Below are positions 47,065 through 57,181 of a stretch of DNA of 64,000 nucleotides, one piece after another. The translations under genes and the position numbers were made by a program. The DNA comes from Winogradskyella costae. Lineage in GTDB: Bacteria > Bacteroidota > Bacteroidia > Flavobacteriales > Flavobacteriaceae. Within the stretch, counting starts at the first letter, position 1, and the number at the start of each line of letters is the position of its first letter. The stretch is from positions 620,001-684,000 of the forward strand of contig NZ_JABFDK010000001.1 in assembly GCF_013403865.1 (NCBI RefSeq), given 5' to 3'. The notes below the pieces were generated by a model that saw only the letters and a program-made list of their open reading frames with translations, was not told where the DNA came from and did no database searches.

Positions 47065-47796
47065 CTACTTCTTATTTCGTCCCAATTCATCAGGATACAA
47101 ATCCATTACCTTATCACTTTGAAAAACTTCTTTTGTATTAATATCAATTGCAGATAATTTTCCTGTAAACGTTGCGCCTGTATCTACATTCCAAACGTTA
47201 CCACAATTCATCGGTTGGTCTTCACTAAAATTAATTGTTGGCGTATGACCTATATAAATTTCAGAATAATGTTTTAAACGACTTGGATAAAGGACTGAAT
47301 TTTGTTTCATAGTTTTATCCATAGTCAATGCCATTTCCCAAAGCGTTCTATCAAAATAAAAATTTTCTTTATGTAACTCGTTTTCTACTCCTTTCATAGA
47401 AGTAAAACCAGCATGCACAAACAATCGGTTTTCAGTATCTAGATGATATAAGGGCATTCTTTCAAAAAAATCGAGATGCATTAATTTTTGGTCTTTAGAA
47501 AACCCTTCATAACTCTCAATGGTTTCCTTGCCTCCATGTTTAAACCAAACGTCGTTTATAATACCCGAAGCCAACCATTGCTCACACCAAACATCATGAT
47601 TTCCTTTCATAAAAATGCAGGTGTTTGTTTTAGACAATTCAATTAAATACTGAATAACTTGTGCTGCGTCACTCCAACCATCAACATAATCTCCTAAAAA
47701 AATTAACGAATCCTCAGAGTCCACCTTTGCTCTATCTATAATTTGAGTTAAACCTCTTAAACCTCCATGAATATCTCCAATAGCTAATGTTCTCAT
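47065..47796 (-). CDS. Metallophosphoesterase, PPP-like serine/threonine phosphatase or Ap4A-hydrolase type
   Basis: A protein of about 243 residues with intact ligands: GDIHGG, GDYVDGW, GNHDVW, and IGHTPTI near the C-terminus. This contrasts with the altered homologue at 41676. The GDYVDR-like block places it near the PPP family (lambda phosphatase/PrpE). The Met at 47796 directly precedes RTLAIGDIHG and fits the family start; an ATG 18 nt further upstream (47814) is also possible. Substrate unknown; no obvious operon partner. Confidence 0.87.
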   Translation of the reverse strand: MRTLAIGDIHGGLRGLTQIIDRAKVDSEDSLIFLGDYVDGWSDAAQVIQYLIELSKTNTCIFMKGNHDVWCEQWLASGIINDVWFKHGGKETIESYEGFSKDQKLMHLDFFERMPLYHLDTENRLFVHAGFTSMKGVENELHKENFYFDRTLWEMALTMDKTMKQNSVLYPSRLKHYSEIYIGHTPTINFSEDQPMNCGNVWNVDTGATFTGKLSAIDINTKEVFQSDKVMDLYPDELGRNKK

Positions 47797-47977
47797 ACCT
47801 TCATTTTTCATCAAAGCTAAAACTTAATTTCTAATAAATACGCTCTAAAAATAAATTCTTAATTTTTCGTAAAGGTGTTAAACTTAGTATAAAACTTACT
47901 TAACAAAAGATTAAATTGGCACTACAAACCCTGATAATCACATACTTTGGCAGCAATTAACCAACCAATACATCATC

Positions 47978-49507
47978 ATGAAAATCAATCAAATCATCGT
48001 TGCTATGACATTATTTGTTGTGGCAGCGTCCCACGGACAGCAAACATTTACTTCAACTCTCTTAGATAAAAACACGGAGGCACCAATTCCTTTTGCGACC
48101 ATTCAGTTTAATTCAAAAGCAGGAGTCATTAGTAATGATAACGGTGAATTCAACATCACTATTAATCGCGCTATTGTAGAAACCGATTCGCTAATGATAA
48201 GTTGTTTAGGTTATGAAGAAAAGCGAGTTCCCCTTTTTCACTTTAACAACTCCCCTATTTATTTAAAATCTAAAACTGTGGATTTGTCGGAAGTGTTAGT
48301 CACCAACAAAACTTTCACCGTCGATGAAATTTTAGACAAAATAAAAGAAGGCTTAACTGTGAATTACGATTATAGTTATCATAAACGAAAGCTATTTTAT
48401 AGAACATCTTATTACAATCTAATGGACAAGTATGATATTAACTTAGAAAAATCAACAATACCAGAATTTAATCAGCAATTTATTGATAGCCTCCTTCAAA
48501 TTATGCCTAAAACCAATAGCAGTCATACTGAAATTTTAGGTGAAATCTATGGTGAAATTGACCCTAAAGCCTATCAAAAAATGGACATTTTAAAAGCCTG
48601 CCATTTATATGATAAATCTAAAGACATTAACTTAGATAATTATGAAAAGCGCTTTAACGATATCTTTAAAAAGTATGTAAAACGCGATTCGTATTTTAAA
48701 ATAAAATCGGGTTGGTTAAGCGTAAAAGAAGAAATAGATTTGTCATTATTTGGCGATGCTAACGTAAAAGAGAAGGTCGCAACTGATGCTTTACTTGCCG
48801 AACAACAAAAAAAAGATTCTATACGCAAAATTGGCTTTTTTCATTGGCGAAAAATAATGATTCATAATTTTGAGAACAACAATTTTATTGATGATGATAA
48901 TGACCTCAACTTCATTCATAAATCTAGACGTTACGAATTTGAAATTGCAGATTATGCGTATATCAATGATATGTTTGTGTATGTCATTGCCTTTAAACCC
49001 AAACGAAGCGAAGACTTTTCTGGAACCATGTATGTTAATACTGAAGATTTTGCAGTTGTTAGAGTTGATTACAAAAATGTAAAGCCACTTAGTAAGTTTT
49101 CTCTCTTGGGTATCTCAATGAAAAAGTACCTAAAAGAAGGCACTATTATTTTTCAAAAAAATAATAATGAAAAATACACTTTAAAATATAGAGATGAATC
49201 TTTAGGAGAACAAGTAGGCATAAAACGCCCTATAAAAATTGTTGAAAAGAACAAAAACGTAAGAGGAAGGCGCAAACAAAATGAACTAAAAGGCGATATC
49301 CATTTTATCGTTAGAAATATTGAAAAAACAGAACTTATAGTTTTTGAAACTGATGCAATTTCTGAATCTGTTTTTAAGAATTTCAAAGAAAAATCACAGG
49401 TGACACCCACACAATTAAATCAATATGATCCTGAGTTTTGGAAAGGCTATAATATCATAGAGCCTAATAAAGCTATAAAAGACTTTAAGGTTCTTGCAGG
49501 TGAATAA
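47978..49507 (+). CDS. Exported CarboxypepD-regulatory-like protein of unknown function
   Basis: A 509-residue protein with a signal peptide (about 1-20, VVAASHGQ). An N-terminal CarboxypepD_reg-like beta domain follows at about 20-105 (APIPFATIQFNSKAGVISNDNGEF), ending at LSEVLVTNK. The rest lacks a TonB plug or barrel and includes long Lys/Glu-rich stretches and a beta-rich segment near 330-400. Such proteins occur widely in flavobacteria as periplasmic or surface proteins. Function not known. No partner gene; it is convergent with the GH113-like gene 18 nt away. Confidence 0.82.
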   Translation: MKINQIIVAMTLFVVAASHGQQTFTSTLLDKNTEAPIPFATIQFNSKAGVISNDNGEFNITINRAIVETDSLMISCLGYEEKRVPLFHFNNSPIYLKSKTVDLSEVLVTNKTFTVDEILDKIKEGLTVNYDYSYHKRKLFYRTSYYNLMDKYDINLEKSTIPEFNQQFIDSLLQIMPKTNSSHTEILGEIYGEIDPKAYQKMDILKACHLYDKSKDINLDNYEKRFNDIFKKYVKRDSYFKIKSGWLSVKEEIDLSLFGDANVKEKVATDALLAEQQKKDSIRKIGFFHWRKIMIHNFENNNFIDDDNDLNFIHKSRRYEFEIADYAYINDMFVYVIAFKPKRSEDFSGTMYVNTEDFAVVRVDYKNVKPLSKFSLLGISMKKYLKEGTIIFQKNNNEKYTLKYRDESLGEQVGIKRPIKIVEKNKNVRGRRKQNELKGDIHFIVRNIEKTELIVFETDAISESVFKNFKEKSQVTPTQLNQYDPEFWKGYNIIEPNKAIKDFKVLAGE

Positions 49508-49525
49508 GCTGTAATATGACCGTCA

Positions 49526-50533
49526 CTATTTTTTATAATAGTGTGCTTTTATAATTTGCTCTACAGGCTTATTTTGTGGCGTAAATTGGTTGTCTTCCAA
49601 ACCACCAACCTTATGGTGGTCTATAAACCATTTCCATAAGTATCCACCAGCAAACCAATCTTCTTGCCACACCGCATCGAATAAGGCTTGGGTAGCGTTG
49701 TTTTGTGCCGTTAGATTTACAGAAGTCATAGAGCGATCATAACGCCAAGGCTCTTTACCAGAATAATCGACGCTTCTATACCCAAACTCTGTAAACAAAA
49801 TCGGTCGATCCAATTTTTCGGAAAAGGCCTTTAACCCCGGCTTATGTTTTTCCCAACCCTTTATACAATCCTCAATCGTTGGAGTTTGCATATCACTCAC
49901 CGGAAAATAAGCATCTATGCCTACGAAATCTAATTCTGACCAAAAAGGCGTGGTCCAAAATTCATCCCAATTGGCAGCATAGGTTAGATTCCCTGTATAG
50001 ACTTTTCTAATTTTCTTTATTAATTGATGCCAATACTGTGGTCTATTTTTTATAAATGCCTCAAGCTCTGTTCCAATACAAAATACTTCCACATTTAATT
50101 CTTCTGCCAATTCAGCATATTCTATCACAAAATCGGTATATGACGATTCTAACAATTGCCAATCGGCTTCAGAAGACGCTTTTAAAAAACCTGTGAATTC
50201 TCCATGAGAAATCCATAGTTGCGGTTTCACCATGACGTTAATACCTTCCTTATGAAGCGCATCGATATACTGCCCCGCTCCAGACCGTGTTTCGCCAAAC
50301 CATTGACGCTTTGTATTATGGACTATTTCAGGGTGATTGATATCTCTAATAAATCCAAAAGGCATTACGGCAGCTGCATTGGCATTTATATTCACTATCG
50401 GTTTCACATGTGACGAATCTACGACACCTCTAGAAGCAACAAAACTAACTCCGTTAATTTTGGAAGATTGATGCGGAACTGCAGCACAACGTACAAATAG
50501 GATACTTAAAAGGAAATAGAAAAAATAGCGCAT
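49526..50533 (-). CDS. Glycoside hydrolase family 113-like lipoprotein
   Basis: A 335-residue TIM-barrel protein. The N-terminal signal ends FVRC (Cys16 as possible lipid anchor, a weak lipobox). Likely acid/base Glu156 in IGTELEAF and nucleophile Glu249 in FTEFGYRS lie at the ends of strands 4 and 7, as in clan GH-A. VDFVGIDAYFP-type (here LDFVGIDAYFP) and WKWFIDHH are also in the GH113 beta-mannanase-like pattern. It is divergent from the FAD oxidoreductase (96 nt apart). Substrate (beta-mannan or a related glycan) is inferred from the family only. Confidence 0.87.
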   Translation of the reverse strand: MRYFFYFLLSILFVRCAAVPHQSSKINGVSFVASRGVVDSSHVKPIVNINANAAAVMPFGFIRDINHPEIVHNTKRQWFGETRSGAGQYIDALHKEGINVMVKPQLWISHGEFTGFLKASSEADWQLLESSYTDFVIEYAELAEELNVEVFCIGTELEAFIKNRPQYWHQLIKKIRKVYTGNLTYAANWDEFWTTPFWSELDFVGIDAYFPVSDMQTPTIEDCIKGWEKHKPGLKAFSEKLDRPILFTEFGYRSVDYSGKEPWRYDRSMTSVNLTAQNNATQALFDAVWQEDWFAGGYLWKWFIDHHKVGGLEDNQFTPQNKPVEQIIKAHYYKK

Positions 50534-50629
50534 ACTCCAAATTTATGTCTAAATTTAAAAAAAATCGACTAATAGATTAAGGTTTTAACAAAAGCTTCGA
50601 CCTATAGTCCATATCAACAATCTAATCAT

Positions 50630-51979
50630 ATGGAACACATCGTTATTATTGGCAACGGCATATCTGGCGTCACCCTTGCGAGACACGTAAGAAAATTATC
50701 TGACAAGAAAATAACTATCGTCTCTGCCGAAACCGATTATTTCTTCTCTCGTACAGCATTAATGTACGTTTATATGGGGCATATGAAATTTAAACATACC
50801 CAACCTTATGAAAATTGGTTTTGGAAAAAAAACAGAATTGAATTAAAAAAAGGATACGTAAAGCAAATTGAAACAGAAGATAAAATGCTTCATTTTGCCG
50901 AAGGAGACACGCTTCAATACGATAAACTAATTATCGCAACAGGAAGTAAACCTAATAAATTTGGCTGGCCAGGACAAGATTTAAACGGAGTTATGGGCAT
51001 GTACCACAAACAAGATTTAGAATCTTTAGAGACCTACGCTCCCAATAATGAGGTGTGTAAACGTGCCGTGATTGTTGGTGGGGGATTAATAGGTATTGAA
51101 TTAGCTGAAATGCTCAATAGCAGAAAGATACCTGTAACATTCCTTGTTAGAGAAGACAGCTTTTGGAATGGTGTATTGCCTAAAGGCGAGAGTGAAATGA
51201 TTAACGAGCACATTAAAAACCATCATATCGATCTACGCCTTGCTACAAATCTTAAAGCCATTAACTCAGACGAGCACGGCAATGTTAAATCGGTTATTAT
51301 TGAAGAAACAGGAGAAGAATTAGAATGCAACGTGGTTGGATTAACCGCTGGTGTTGCACCAAATGTTGATTTTTTAAGAGATTCTGGCATTGAAATAGGT
51401 CGTGGAGTAAAAGTGAATCGTTTTTTAGAAACAAACATTCCAGATGTATATGCTATTGGTGATTGTGCCGAACAACACGAAGCTATTGGAAACAGAAGAC
51501 CAATAGAAGCCGTTTGGTATACTGGCCGTATGATGGGAGAAACCTTAGCGCAAACGATTTGTGATAATAAAACAGAATACAAACCAGGTCATTGGTTTAA
51601 TTCTGCTAAATTCTTAGATATCGAATATCAAACCTATGGTTGGGTATTTGCAGAACGGGGACGACCAGAATACGAGCAGCATTTTCATTGGAGACATGCC
51701 AAAGAAAATATTTGTATTACAGTTGCTTTTCATAAAGATAGTAATGAATTTTTAGGCATCAATACGTTTGGAATTAGAATGCGTCACGAAATTTTCGATA
51801 AGTGGTTAACCGAAAAAAGAGATGTAGATTATGTGATGAGTCATTTAAAAGATGCCAACTTCGATCCTGAATTTTTCAAAACTTATGAAAACGATATTCT
51901 AACACAATACAACAACACATTTAACACCAATCTTACTGCACATAAAAAGAGTTGGAAACGCATTTTTAGCAAGGTCTAA
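50630..51979 (+). CDS. NAD(P)/FAD-dependent oxidoreductase
   Basis: A 449-residue two-dinucleotide-binding flavoprotein. The FAD fold opens with IVIIGNGISGVTLARH (residues 4-19), the NAD(P) fold has AVIVGGGLIGIELAEML (near 147), and the second FAD motif is NIPDVYAIGDCAE. No redox-active CxxxxC of disulfide reductases is seen near the first fold. It resembles nitrite-reductase-type or ferredoxin-reductase-like oxidoreductases. It lies 39 nt upstream of a membrane iron-sulfur protein, its likely electron partner. Confidence 0.87.
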   Translation: MEHIVIIGNGISGVTLARHVRKLSDKKITIVSAETDYFFSRTALMYVYMGHMKFKHTQPYENWFWKKNRIELKKGYVKQIETEDKMLHFAEGDTLQYDKLIIATGSKPNKFGWPGQDLNGVMGMYHKQDLESLETYAPNNEVCKRAVIVGGGLIGIELAEMLNSRKIPVTFLVREDSFWNGVLPKGESEMINEHIKNHHIDLRLATNLKAINSDEHGNVKSVIIEETGEELECNVVGLTAGVAPNVDFLRDSGIEIGRGVKVNRFLETNIPDVYAIGDCAEQHEAIGNRRPIEAVWYTGRMMGETLAQTICDNKTEYKPGHWFNSAKFLDIEYQTYGWVFAERGRPEYEQHFHWRHAKENICITVAFHKDSNEFLGINTFGIRMRHEIFDKWLTEKRDVDYVMSHLKDANFDPEFFKTYENDILTQYNNTFNTNLTAHKKSWKRIFSKV

Positions 51980-52018
51980 TTTTAACTTTTTCAATTCAAC
52001 AAAACACAATACATATAC

Positions 52019-53599
52019 ATGAAAGCAATAAAAACTATAGGATTGGTAATTTTCTTAATTGGATTGGCCATTTTCACAGCTTTACCACTATTAGGAACTT
52101 ACAACTTAAATGAAGCAGATTTTAATACTATCGTAAAAGAACAGAATATAAAGAGTGACGTTTTTATAAACGAATTAAAGTCAAATATTATTGGTACCGA
52201 CTTTAATGGAATGCAAACCCTATCACCTAAAATATCCGAAGCCTTAAATAATGCAAACGAATCGCATATAAAAAATAAGGAATGGGATAAAAAAATCTAT
52301 ACTAGCTCTAGTGATATGGCAGCTGTAATTGGTAAGAAATCGGCTAACGGATTTATTGCTAATAACAAAGGCTTCATGTGGTTTCTTACTTTTGGTTTAG
52401 GTATTATTGGTGCCTTAATGTTTATTTTACCAAACGTTATTTTATTAGGTAAGAAAGGTATTAAAAACGATGGTGTCTACCATGAAAGCGCGACTAATCG
52501 TGGTTGGATTGGCTGGATGGTTTTCATCTTTTTGGTGTCATTTTATTTAGTGCTTTATTTTGCATCAGAATACGCAACCAATTGGACGCTTATAGTTGAT
52601 CCTATAAGTGAATCATTAAGTGGAAATCCTGCAGGACATTGGTTTGTGTACGGCTTTATGTATTGTACCGTAATGACCGTAATGGCCGTTAGAATGTATA
52701 TAAAATACCGTCACAATATCTATCAAGTATTTAGAACGACTTCTGTTTTATTTTTTCAAATTGTATTTGCATTTCTTATTCCAGAAATTATGGTAAGACT
52801 GCAAATGCCTTACTACGATTTTAAAAATGCTTTTCCTTTAGATTATGATTTCTTTTTTCAATGGAATTTAAAAGATCTCATTAATAATGGAGGTATCGGA
52901 ATTTTCATCTTGGTTTGGGGGATCGTTCTAACTTTAATTGTTGTACCTGTAATGGTTTATTTCTTTGGAAAGCGCTGGTATTGTTCTTGGGTTTGTGGTT
53001 GTGGTGGTTTAGCTGAAACACTTGGTGATCCCTACAGGCAACACTCTGATAAATCATTATTTGCATGGAAAGTAGAACGTTATTTAATTCATGCTGTTTT
53101 ACTATTTGTTTTAATAATGACAGGTATGACTCTATATAGTTTCTTTACTGAAACAGGCACTGTTTTAGGCATAAAAACAGCAACCGTTCAAAGTATCTAT
53201 AGTTTAGTGATTGGTTCAATTTTTGCAGGAGTTATTGGTACAGGCTTCTATCCTATTTTTGGAAATAGAGTTTGGTGCCGTTTTGGTTGTCCATTGGCAG
53301 CTTATTTAGGATTTGTTCAACGTTTTAAATCTCGATTTAGAATTACAACTAATGGTGGCCAGTGTATTTCTTGTGGTAATTGTTCTACCTATTGCGAACA
53401 AGGTATTGATGTAAGAGCATATGCTCAAAAAGGCGAAAATATTATACGCTCTAGTTGTGTCGGCTGTGGTATTTGTTCTGCTGTTTGCCCAAGAGGTGTT
53501 TTAAAATTAGAGAATGGACCAGAAAAAGGACGTATTAACCCTACTGAAATTCTTCTAGGAAACGATGTTGACTTAATGGATTTAGTAAATCAGAAATAA
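52019..53599 (+). CDS. Membrane 4Fe-4S protein, NapH/NosR/CcoG-like
   Basis: A 526-residue polytopic protein with about six helices. Cys clusters are WYCSWVCGCGG (near 321-331), WCRFGCP (near 418), and two ferredoxin motifs CISCGNCSTYC and CVGCGICSAVCP (near 448-491). This is the NapH/NosR C-terminal pattern of electron transfer between the quinone pool and a periplasmic or cytoplasmic partner. It follows the FAD oxidoreductase and precedes three glycosyltransferases by 32 nt. A reductive step in the pathway is inferred, with no known substrate. Confidence 0.88.
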   Translation: MKAIKTIGLVIFLIGLAIFTALPLLGTYNLNEADFNTIVKEQNIKSDVFINELKSNIIGTDFNGMQTLSPKISEALNNANESHIKNKEWDKKIYTSSSDMAAVIGKKSANGFIANNKGFMWFLTFGLGIIGALMFILPNVILLGKKGIKNDGVYHESATNRGWIGWMVFIFLVSFYLVLYFASEYATNWTLIVDPISESLSGNPAGHWFVYGFMYCTVMTVMAVRMYIKYRHNIYQVFRTTSVLFFQIVFAFLIPEIMVRLQMPYYDFKNAFPLDYDFFFQWNLKDLINNGGIGIFILVWGIVLTLIVVPVMVYFFGKRWYCSWVCGCGGLAETLGDPYRQHSDKSLFAWKVERYLIHAVLLFVLIMTGMTLYSFFTETGTVLGIKTATVQSIYSLVIGSIFAGVIGTGFYPIFGNRVWCRFGCPLAAYLGFVQRFKSRFRITTNGGQCISCGNCSTYCEQGIDVRAYAQKGENIIRSSCVGCGICSAVCPRGVLKLENGPEKGRINPTEILLGNDVDLMDLVNQK

Positions 53600-53631
53600 G
53601 AAAGTTATTTTTACACTTTGAAACGCACTAA

Positions 53632-54324
53632 ATGCCCAATATAAAAGTTATTATTCCTGCCTATAATGAAGAAGCGTCTATTCCTCTTGTAGTTAAAGAT
53701 GTTCCCTCTATAGTCAGTGAAATTATTGTAGTTAGTAATAATTCTACCGATAATACCGAAATTAATGCCAAAAATGCAGGTGCAACGGTTTTAATTGAAA
53801 ATAGAAAAGGCTATGGTTATGCATGCTTAAAAGGCATGGATTATATTTCAAAATCAGAAAAAAAACCAGATATTATTGTTTTTTTAGATGGTGATTACAG
53901 TGATTACCCCGAAGAATTAACTAAAATCATCCAACCAATCCTAGAAGATAATGTTGATTTTGTGGTTGGTGCTCGTGTTAAAAAATTACGAGAAGAAGGT
54001 TCTATGACGCTACCACAAATATTTGGTAATTGGCTAGCAACAAACCTAATGTCCTTATTATTTCGTTCAACATTTACAGATTTAGGACCTTTTAGAGCAA
54101 TTAAATACAAGACGCTTTTAGGCTTAAACATGGAAGACAAAACCTATGGTTGGACGGTAGAGATGCAGCTTAAGGTTTTAAAACAAAAATTAAGCTATAG
54201 AGAAATCCCTGTTAATTACAGAAACAGAATAGGTGTCTCAAAAGTTTCAGGTACGATAAAAGGTGCTATCTTTGCAGGCATAAAAATCCTAGGTTGGATT
54301 TTTAAATATAGTTTTAAAGAATGA
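53632..54324 (+). CDS. GT2 glycosyltransferase, polyprenyl-phosphate sugar synthase type
   Basis: A 230-residue GT-A enzyme. It shows IIPAYNEEASIPLVV, VVSNNSTDNT, and FLDGDYSDYPEEL with a DGD in the DxD position. It resembles DPM1/DPG synthases that make polyprenyl-phosphate-sugars for membrane GT-C enzymes. The C-terminus has one hydrophobic segment (FAGIKILGWIFKYSF). The last 4 nt overlap the next gene (ATGA). A downstream GT-C gene would be the natural user of such a lipid-linked sugar. Confidence 0.88.
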   Translation: MPNIKVIIPAYNEEASIPLVVKDVPSIVSEIIVVSNNSTDNTEINAKNAGATVLIENRKGYGYACLKGMDYISKSEKKPDIIVFLDGDYSDYPEELTKIIQPILEDNVDFVVGARVKKLREEGSMTLPQIFGNWLATNLMSLLFRSTFTDLGPFRAIKYKTLLGLNMEDKTYGWTVEMQLKVLKQKLSYREIPVNYRNRIGVSKVSGTIKGAIFAGIKILGWIFKYSFKE

Positions 54325-55811
54325 TTCTCGAATCAATTATTATTGTCATTTACACCATTGCCATTGTACTAATATTTATGTATGCTTTGGCGCAACTCAA
54401 TCTACTTTACAATTATTTGTCTTCAAAAAAGACAAGGAAAGATTGCGAAACCTTTGATTTTTCAAATCCTGAAGAAATCCCTTTGGTGACCATTCAACTT
54501 CCTGTTTTTAATGAAATGTATGTAATGGAGCGCTTATTAGATAATATTGCTCTGTTAGAATACCCTAAAGACAAATTAGAAATTCAGGTATTAGATGATT
54601 CCACAGATGAGACCATCGCAACTACAAAAGCGCATGTAGATCAGTTAGCAAAAACAGGCTTAGATATTACACATATTACTAGGACAGACCGAAGTGGTTT
54701 TAAAGCTGGTGCGCTCAAAGAAGGCTTAAAAATTGCAAAAGGTGAATATATTGCCATTTTTGATGCAGATTTTTTACCACAACCTAACTGGCTAAAACGT
54801 ACTATTCCTTATTTTAAAAATGAAAAGATTGGCGTTGTTCAGACACGATGGGGACATATCAACAGAGACTACTCTTTACTTACTAAAATCCAAGCCTTTG
54901 CTTTAGACGCTCATTTTACTTTAGAGCAAGTAGGGCGAAACAGTAAAGGGCACTTTATTAACTTTAATGGTACAGCTGGCGTATGGCGTAAAACCTGTAT
55001 TATCGATGCTGGAAACTGGGAAGGAGATACACTTACTGAAGATTTAGATTTAAGTTATAGAGCACAATTAAATAACTGGGAGTTTAAATATTTGGAAGAT
55101 GTTGAGACTCCTGCAGAACTACCTGTAGTTATTAGTGCAGCACGTTCTCAACAATTCCGATGGAATAAAGGAGGGGCTGAAAACTTTAGAAAAATGCTTT
55201 GGCGTGTTTTAAAATCTGATAATATTTCTACAAAAACAAAGGTTCACGGTTTACTTCATTTATTAAATAGCACAATGTTCTTAAGCATATTTACGGTTGC
55301 TATTTTAAGTATTCCAATGCTGTATATAAAGAACGAATATGACCACTTAAGAAACTACTTTTATATTATGAGTTTCTTTGTAATGAGTACCATAATTTTC
55401 TTTGTATGTTATTGGTTTATGTATCGCAGCATTTATGGTAGTGGTTTTAAGAAATTCTTTAATTATATAGGGATGTTTTTCACGTTCTTCTCTATAGCTA
55501 TGGGCTTTTCGCTTCATAATTCTATTGCTGTAATTGAAGGACATATTGGAAAACGTAGTGAATTTGTAAGAACACCAAAATTCAACATTAGTACGATTAG
55601 AGATTCATGGAAAGGCAATAAATACATCATGAAAAAGATGTCACCTCATGTGATCATCGAAGGTATTTTAATGCTTTATTTTGCGTTTGGTATGTACAGT
55701 GCTTTTGTTGTTGGAGACCAAGGTGGTGATTTTGGATTATTCCCGTTTCATTTAATGCTATTCATTGGCTTCGGTTATGTATTTTTTAAATCACTTAGCT
55801 CAAAAGTGTGA
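54321..55811 (+). CDS. Cellulose-synthase-like processive GT2
   Basis: A 496-residue membrane GT2. An N-terminal helix (IIIVIYTIAIVLIFMYAL) precedes the GT-A domain with VLDDSTDET, DADFLPQP (DxD), TEDLDLS (TED, catalytic base) and QQFRWNKGG (QxxRW), the set of processive beta-glycan synthases. Four or so C-terminal helices follow. It may polymerise or elongate a beta-linked glycan, glucomannan-type in the nearest plant CslA relatives. It overlaps both neighbours by 4 nt, so the three GTs form one coupled unit. Confidence 0.9.
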   Translation: MILESIIIVIYTIAIVLIFMYALAQLNLLYNYLSSKKTRKDCETFDFSNPEEIPLVTIQLPVFNEMYVMERLLDNIALLEYPKDKLEIQVLDDSTDETIATTKAHVDQLAKTGLDITHITRTDRSGFKAGALKEGLKIAKGEYIAIFDADFLPQPNWLKRTIPYFKNEKIGVVQTRWGHINRDYSLLTKIQAFALDAHFTLEQVGRNSKGHFINFNGTAGVWRKTCIIDAGNWEGDTLTEDLDLSYRAQLNNWEFKYLEDVETPAELPVVISAARSQQFRWNKGGAENFRKMLWRVLKSDNISTKTKVHGLLHLLNSTMFLSIFTVAILSIPMLYIKNEYDHLRNYFYIMSFFVMSTIIFFVCYWFMYRSIYGSGFKKFFNYIGMFFTFFSIAMGFSLHNSIAVIEGHIGKRSEFVRTPKFNISTIRDSWKGNKYIMKKMSPHVIIEGILMLYFAFGMYSAFVVGDQGGDFGLFPFHLMLFIGFGYVFFKSLSSKV

Positions 55812-57181
55812 TTGCTATTTGGAAATATCAAAAAATTCCATTTCTATTTTTTAGTTTTAGTTGTATTCTATATTTAGGGTTTGCTTACTCCATAACTCGA
55901 ATTGAGACAACCAAACTTCTACTTTTATATCTTGCATTATTTGCATTTGCCTATAAAATCATTAAGACTTCTGGATTTAACTTTAAATTATTAGTTCTCT
56001 TTTCGATAGTCTTTAGGGTGTTATTGCTTTTTGCTATTCCGAATTTATCTCAAGATTTTTATCGATTTATATGGGATGGACGACTAATTCTTGAAGGTTT
56101 CAACCCCTATCTCTACACTCCGGATTCGTTTATTAAAAATGGCGTTTTTCCTATTGTTCAGGCTCAAGAATTATATAATGGTATGGGCAGTTTAAGCTCG
56201 TCCCATTATTCTAATTACCCTCCTTTAAATCAATTGTGCTTCGTTATTGCCAATCTATTTCCGGGTCAAAGTATTTTAAACTCTGTAATTGGTTTAAGAT
56301 TGGTTATTATAGCCGCAGATATTGGAACGCTATACTTTGGAAAGAAACTTTTAGAACGCTTAAAATTACCTGCGAGTAGAATTTTTTGGTATATTTTAAA
56401 TCCGTTTATTATAATTGAATTAACAGGAAACCTTCATTTTGAAGGAGTGATGATTTTCTTCTTAATAGTGGCATTATATTTATTACATTCTCGTAAATGG
56501 CAATGGGCTGCAGTGATTTTAGCTTGCTCTATTTCAGTGAAGCTAATCCCATTAATGTTGCTACCTCTATTCTTTTGGTGGTTTACTTCTACATCTAATC
56601 AGTTGAAAGGTCGAACTAAAAAATTAGGCCTCTTAAAATTAATCCTATTTTACACGATTACAATTGCTACAACACTGTTATTATTTTTACCATTCTTTTC
56701 AATGGAATTTGTAACAAATTACTCTAAAACAGTTGGGCTTTGGTTTGGCAATTTTGAATTTAATGCAAGTGTTTATTATCTTTTAAGAACAATTGGATAT
56801 GCAATAACGGGCTATAATGAAATCGCTATAATAGGTAAAATTCTACCTCTAATTTCCGTCGTTATTATACTCGGATTTTCATTTTTAAGGCAGAACAATA
56901 GCATGTCCAAACTAACAACATCCATGCTGTTAGCACTAACATCCTATTTATTTTTAAGCACAACAGTACATCCCTGGTACATTGCGACATTAGTTATCTT
57001 AAGCATATTTACTAATTACAAATTCCCACTTGTTTGGTCCTTAGTCATTGTGTTAAGTTATTTAGCCTATTCTAATAGTACGTATTCCGAAAACCTCTGG
57101 GTCATAGCCTTAGAATATGCCATTATCGGATCCTATTTTATCTGGGAGGTTTTTATAAAAAAAAGACCACTAGTTTCCTAG
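55808..57181 (+). CDS. Polytopic GT-C mannosyltransferase-like protein
   Basis: A 457-residue protein with about 10-12 helices. The start is GTG at 55808, overlapping the TGA of the previous gene (GTGA). Segments DFYRFIWDGRLILEGFNPYLY and SNYPPLNQ are typical of GT87/MptB-like polyprenyl-phosphate-dependent mannosyltransferases, where the DxYR-WDG region carries the catalytic Asp. It probably uses the polyprenyl-phosphate sugar made by the GT at 53632-54324. Sugar identity is inference. Confidence 0.82.
   Translation: MIAIWKYQKIPFLFFSFSCILYLGFAYSITRIETTKLLLLYLALFAFAYKIIKTSGFNFKLLVLFSIVFRVLLLFAIPNLSQDFYRFIWDGRLILEGFNPYLYTPDSFIKNGVFPIVQAQELYNGMGSLSSSHYSNYPPLNQLCFVIANLFPGQSILNSVIGLRLVIIAADIGTLYFGKKLLERLKLPASRIFWYILNPFIIIELTGNLHFEGVMIFFLIVALYLLHSRKWQWAAVILACSISVKLIPLMLLPLFFWWFTSTSNQLKGRTKKLGLLKLILFYTITIATTLLLFLPFFSMEFVTNYSKTVGLWFGNFEFNASVYYLLRTIGYAITGYNEIAIIGKILPLISVVIILGFSFLRQNNSMSKLTTSMLLALTSYLFLSTTVHPWYIATLVILSIFTNYKFPLVWSLVIVLSYLAYSNSTYSENLWVIALEYAIIGSYFIWEVFIKKRPLVS

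Noticed and set aside
47943..47950. Promoter element TACTTTGG upstream of the 47978 gene
   Set aside because: It has one base too few between TA and TTTG, and the candidate -33 TTGG is about 24 nt away, so the match is too poor.
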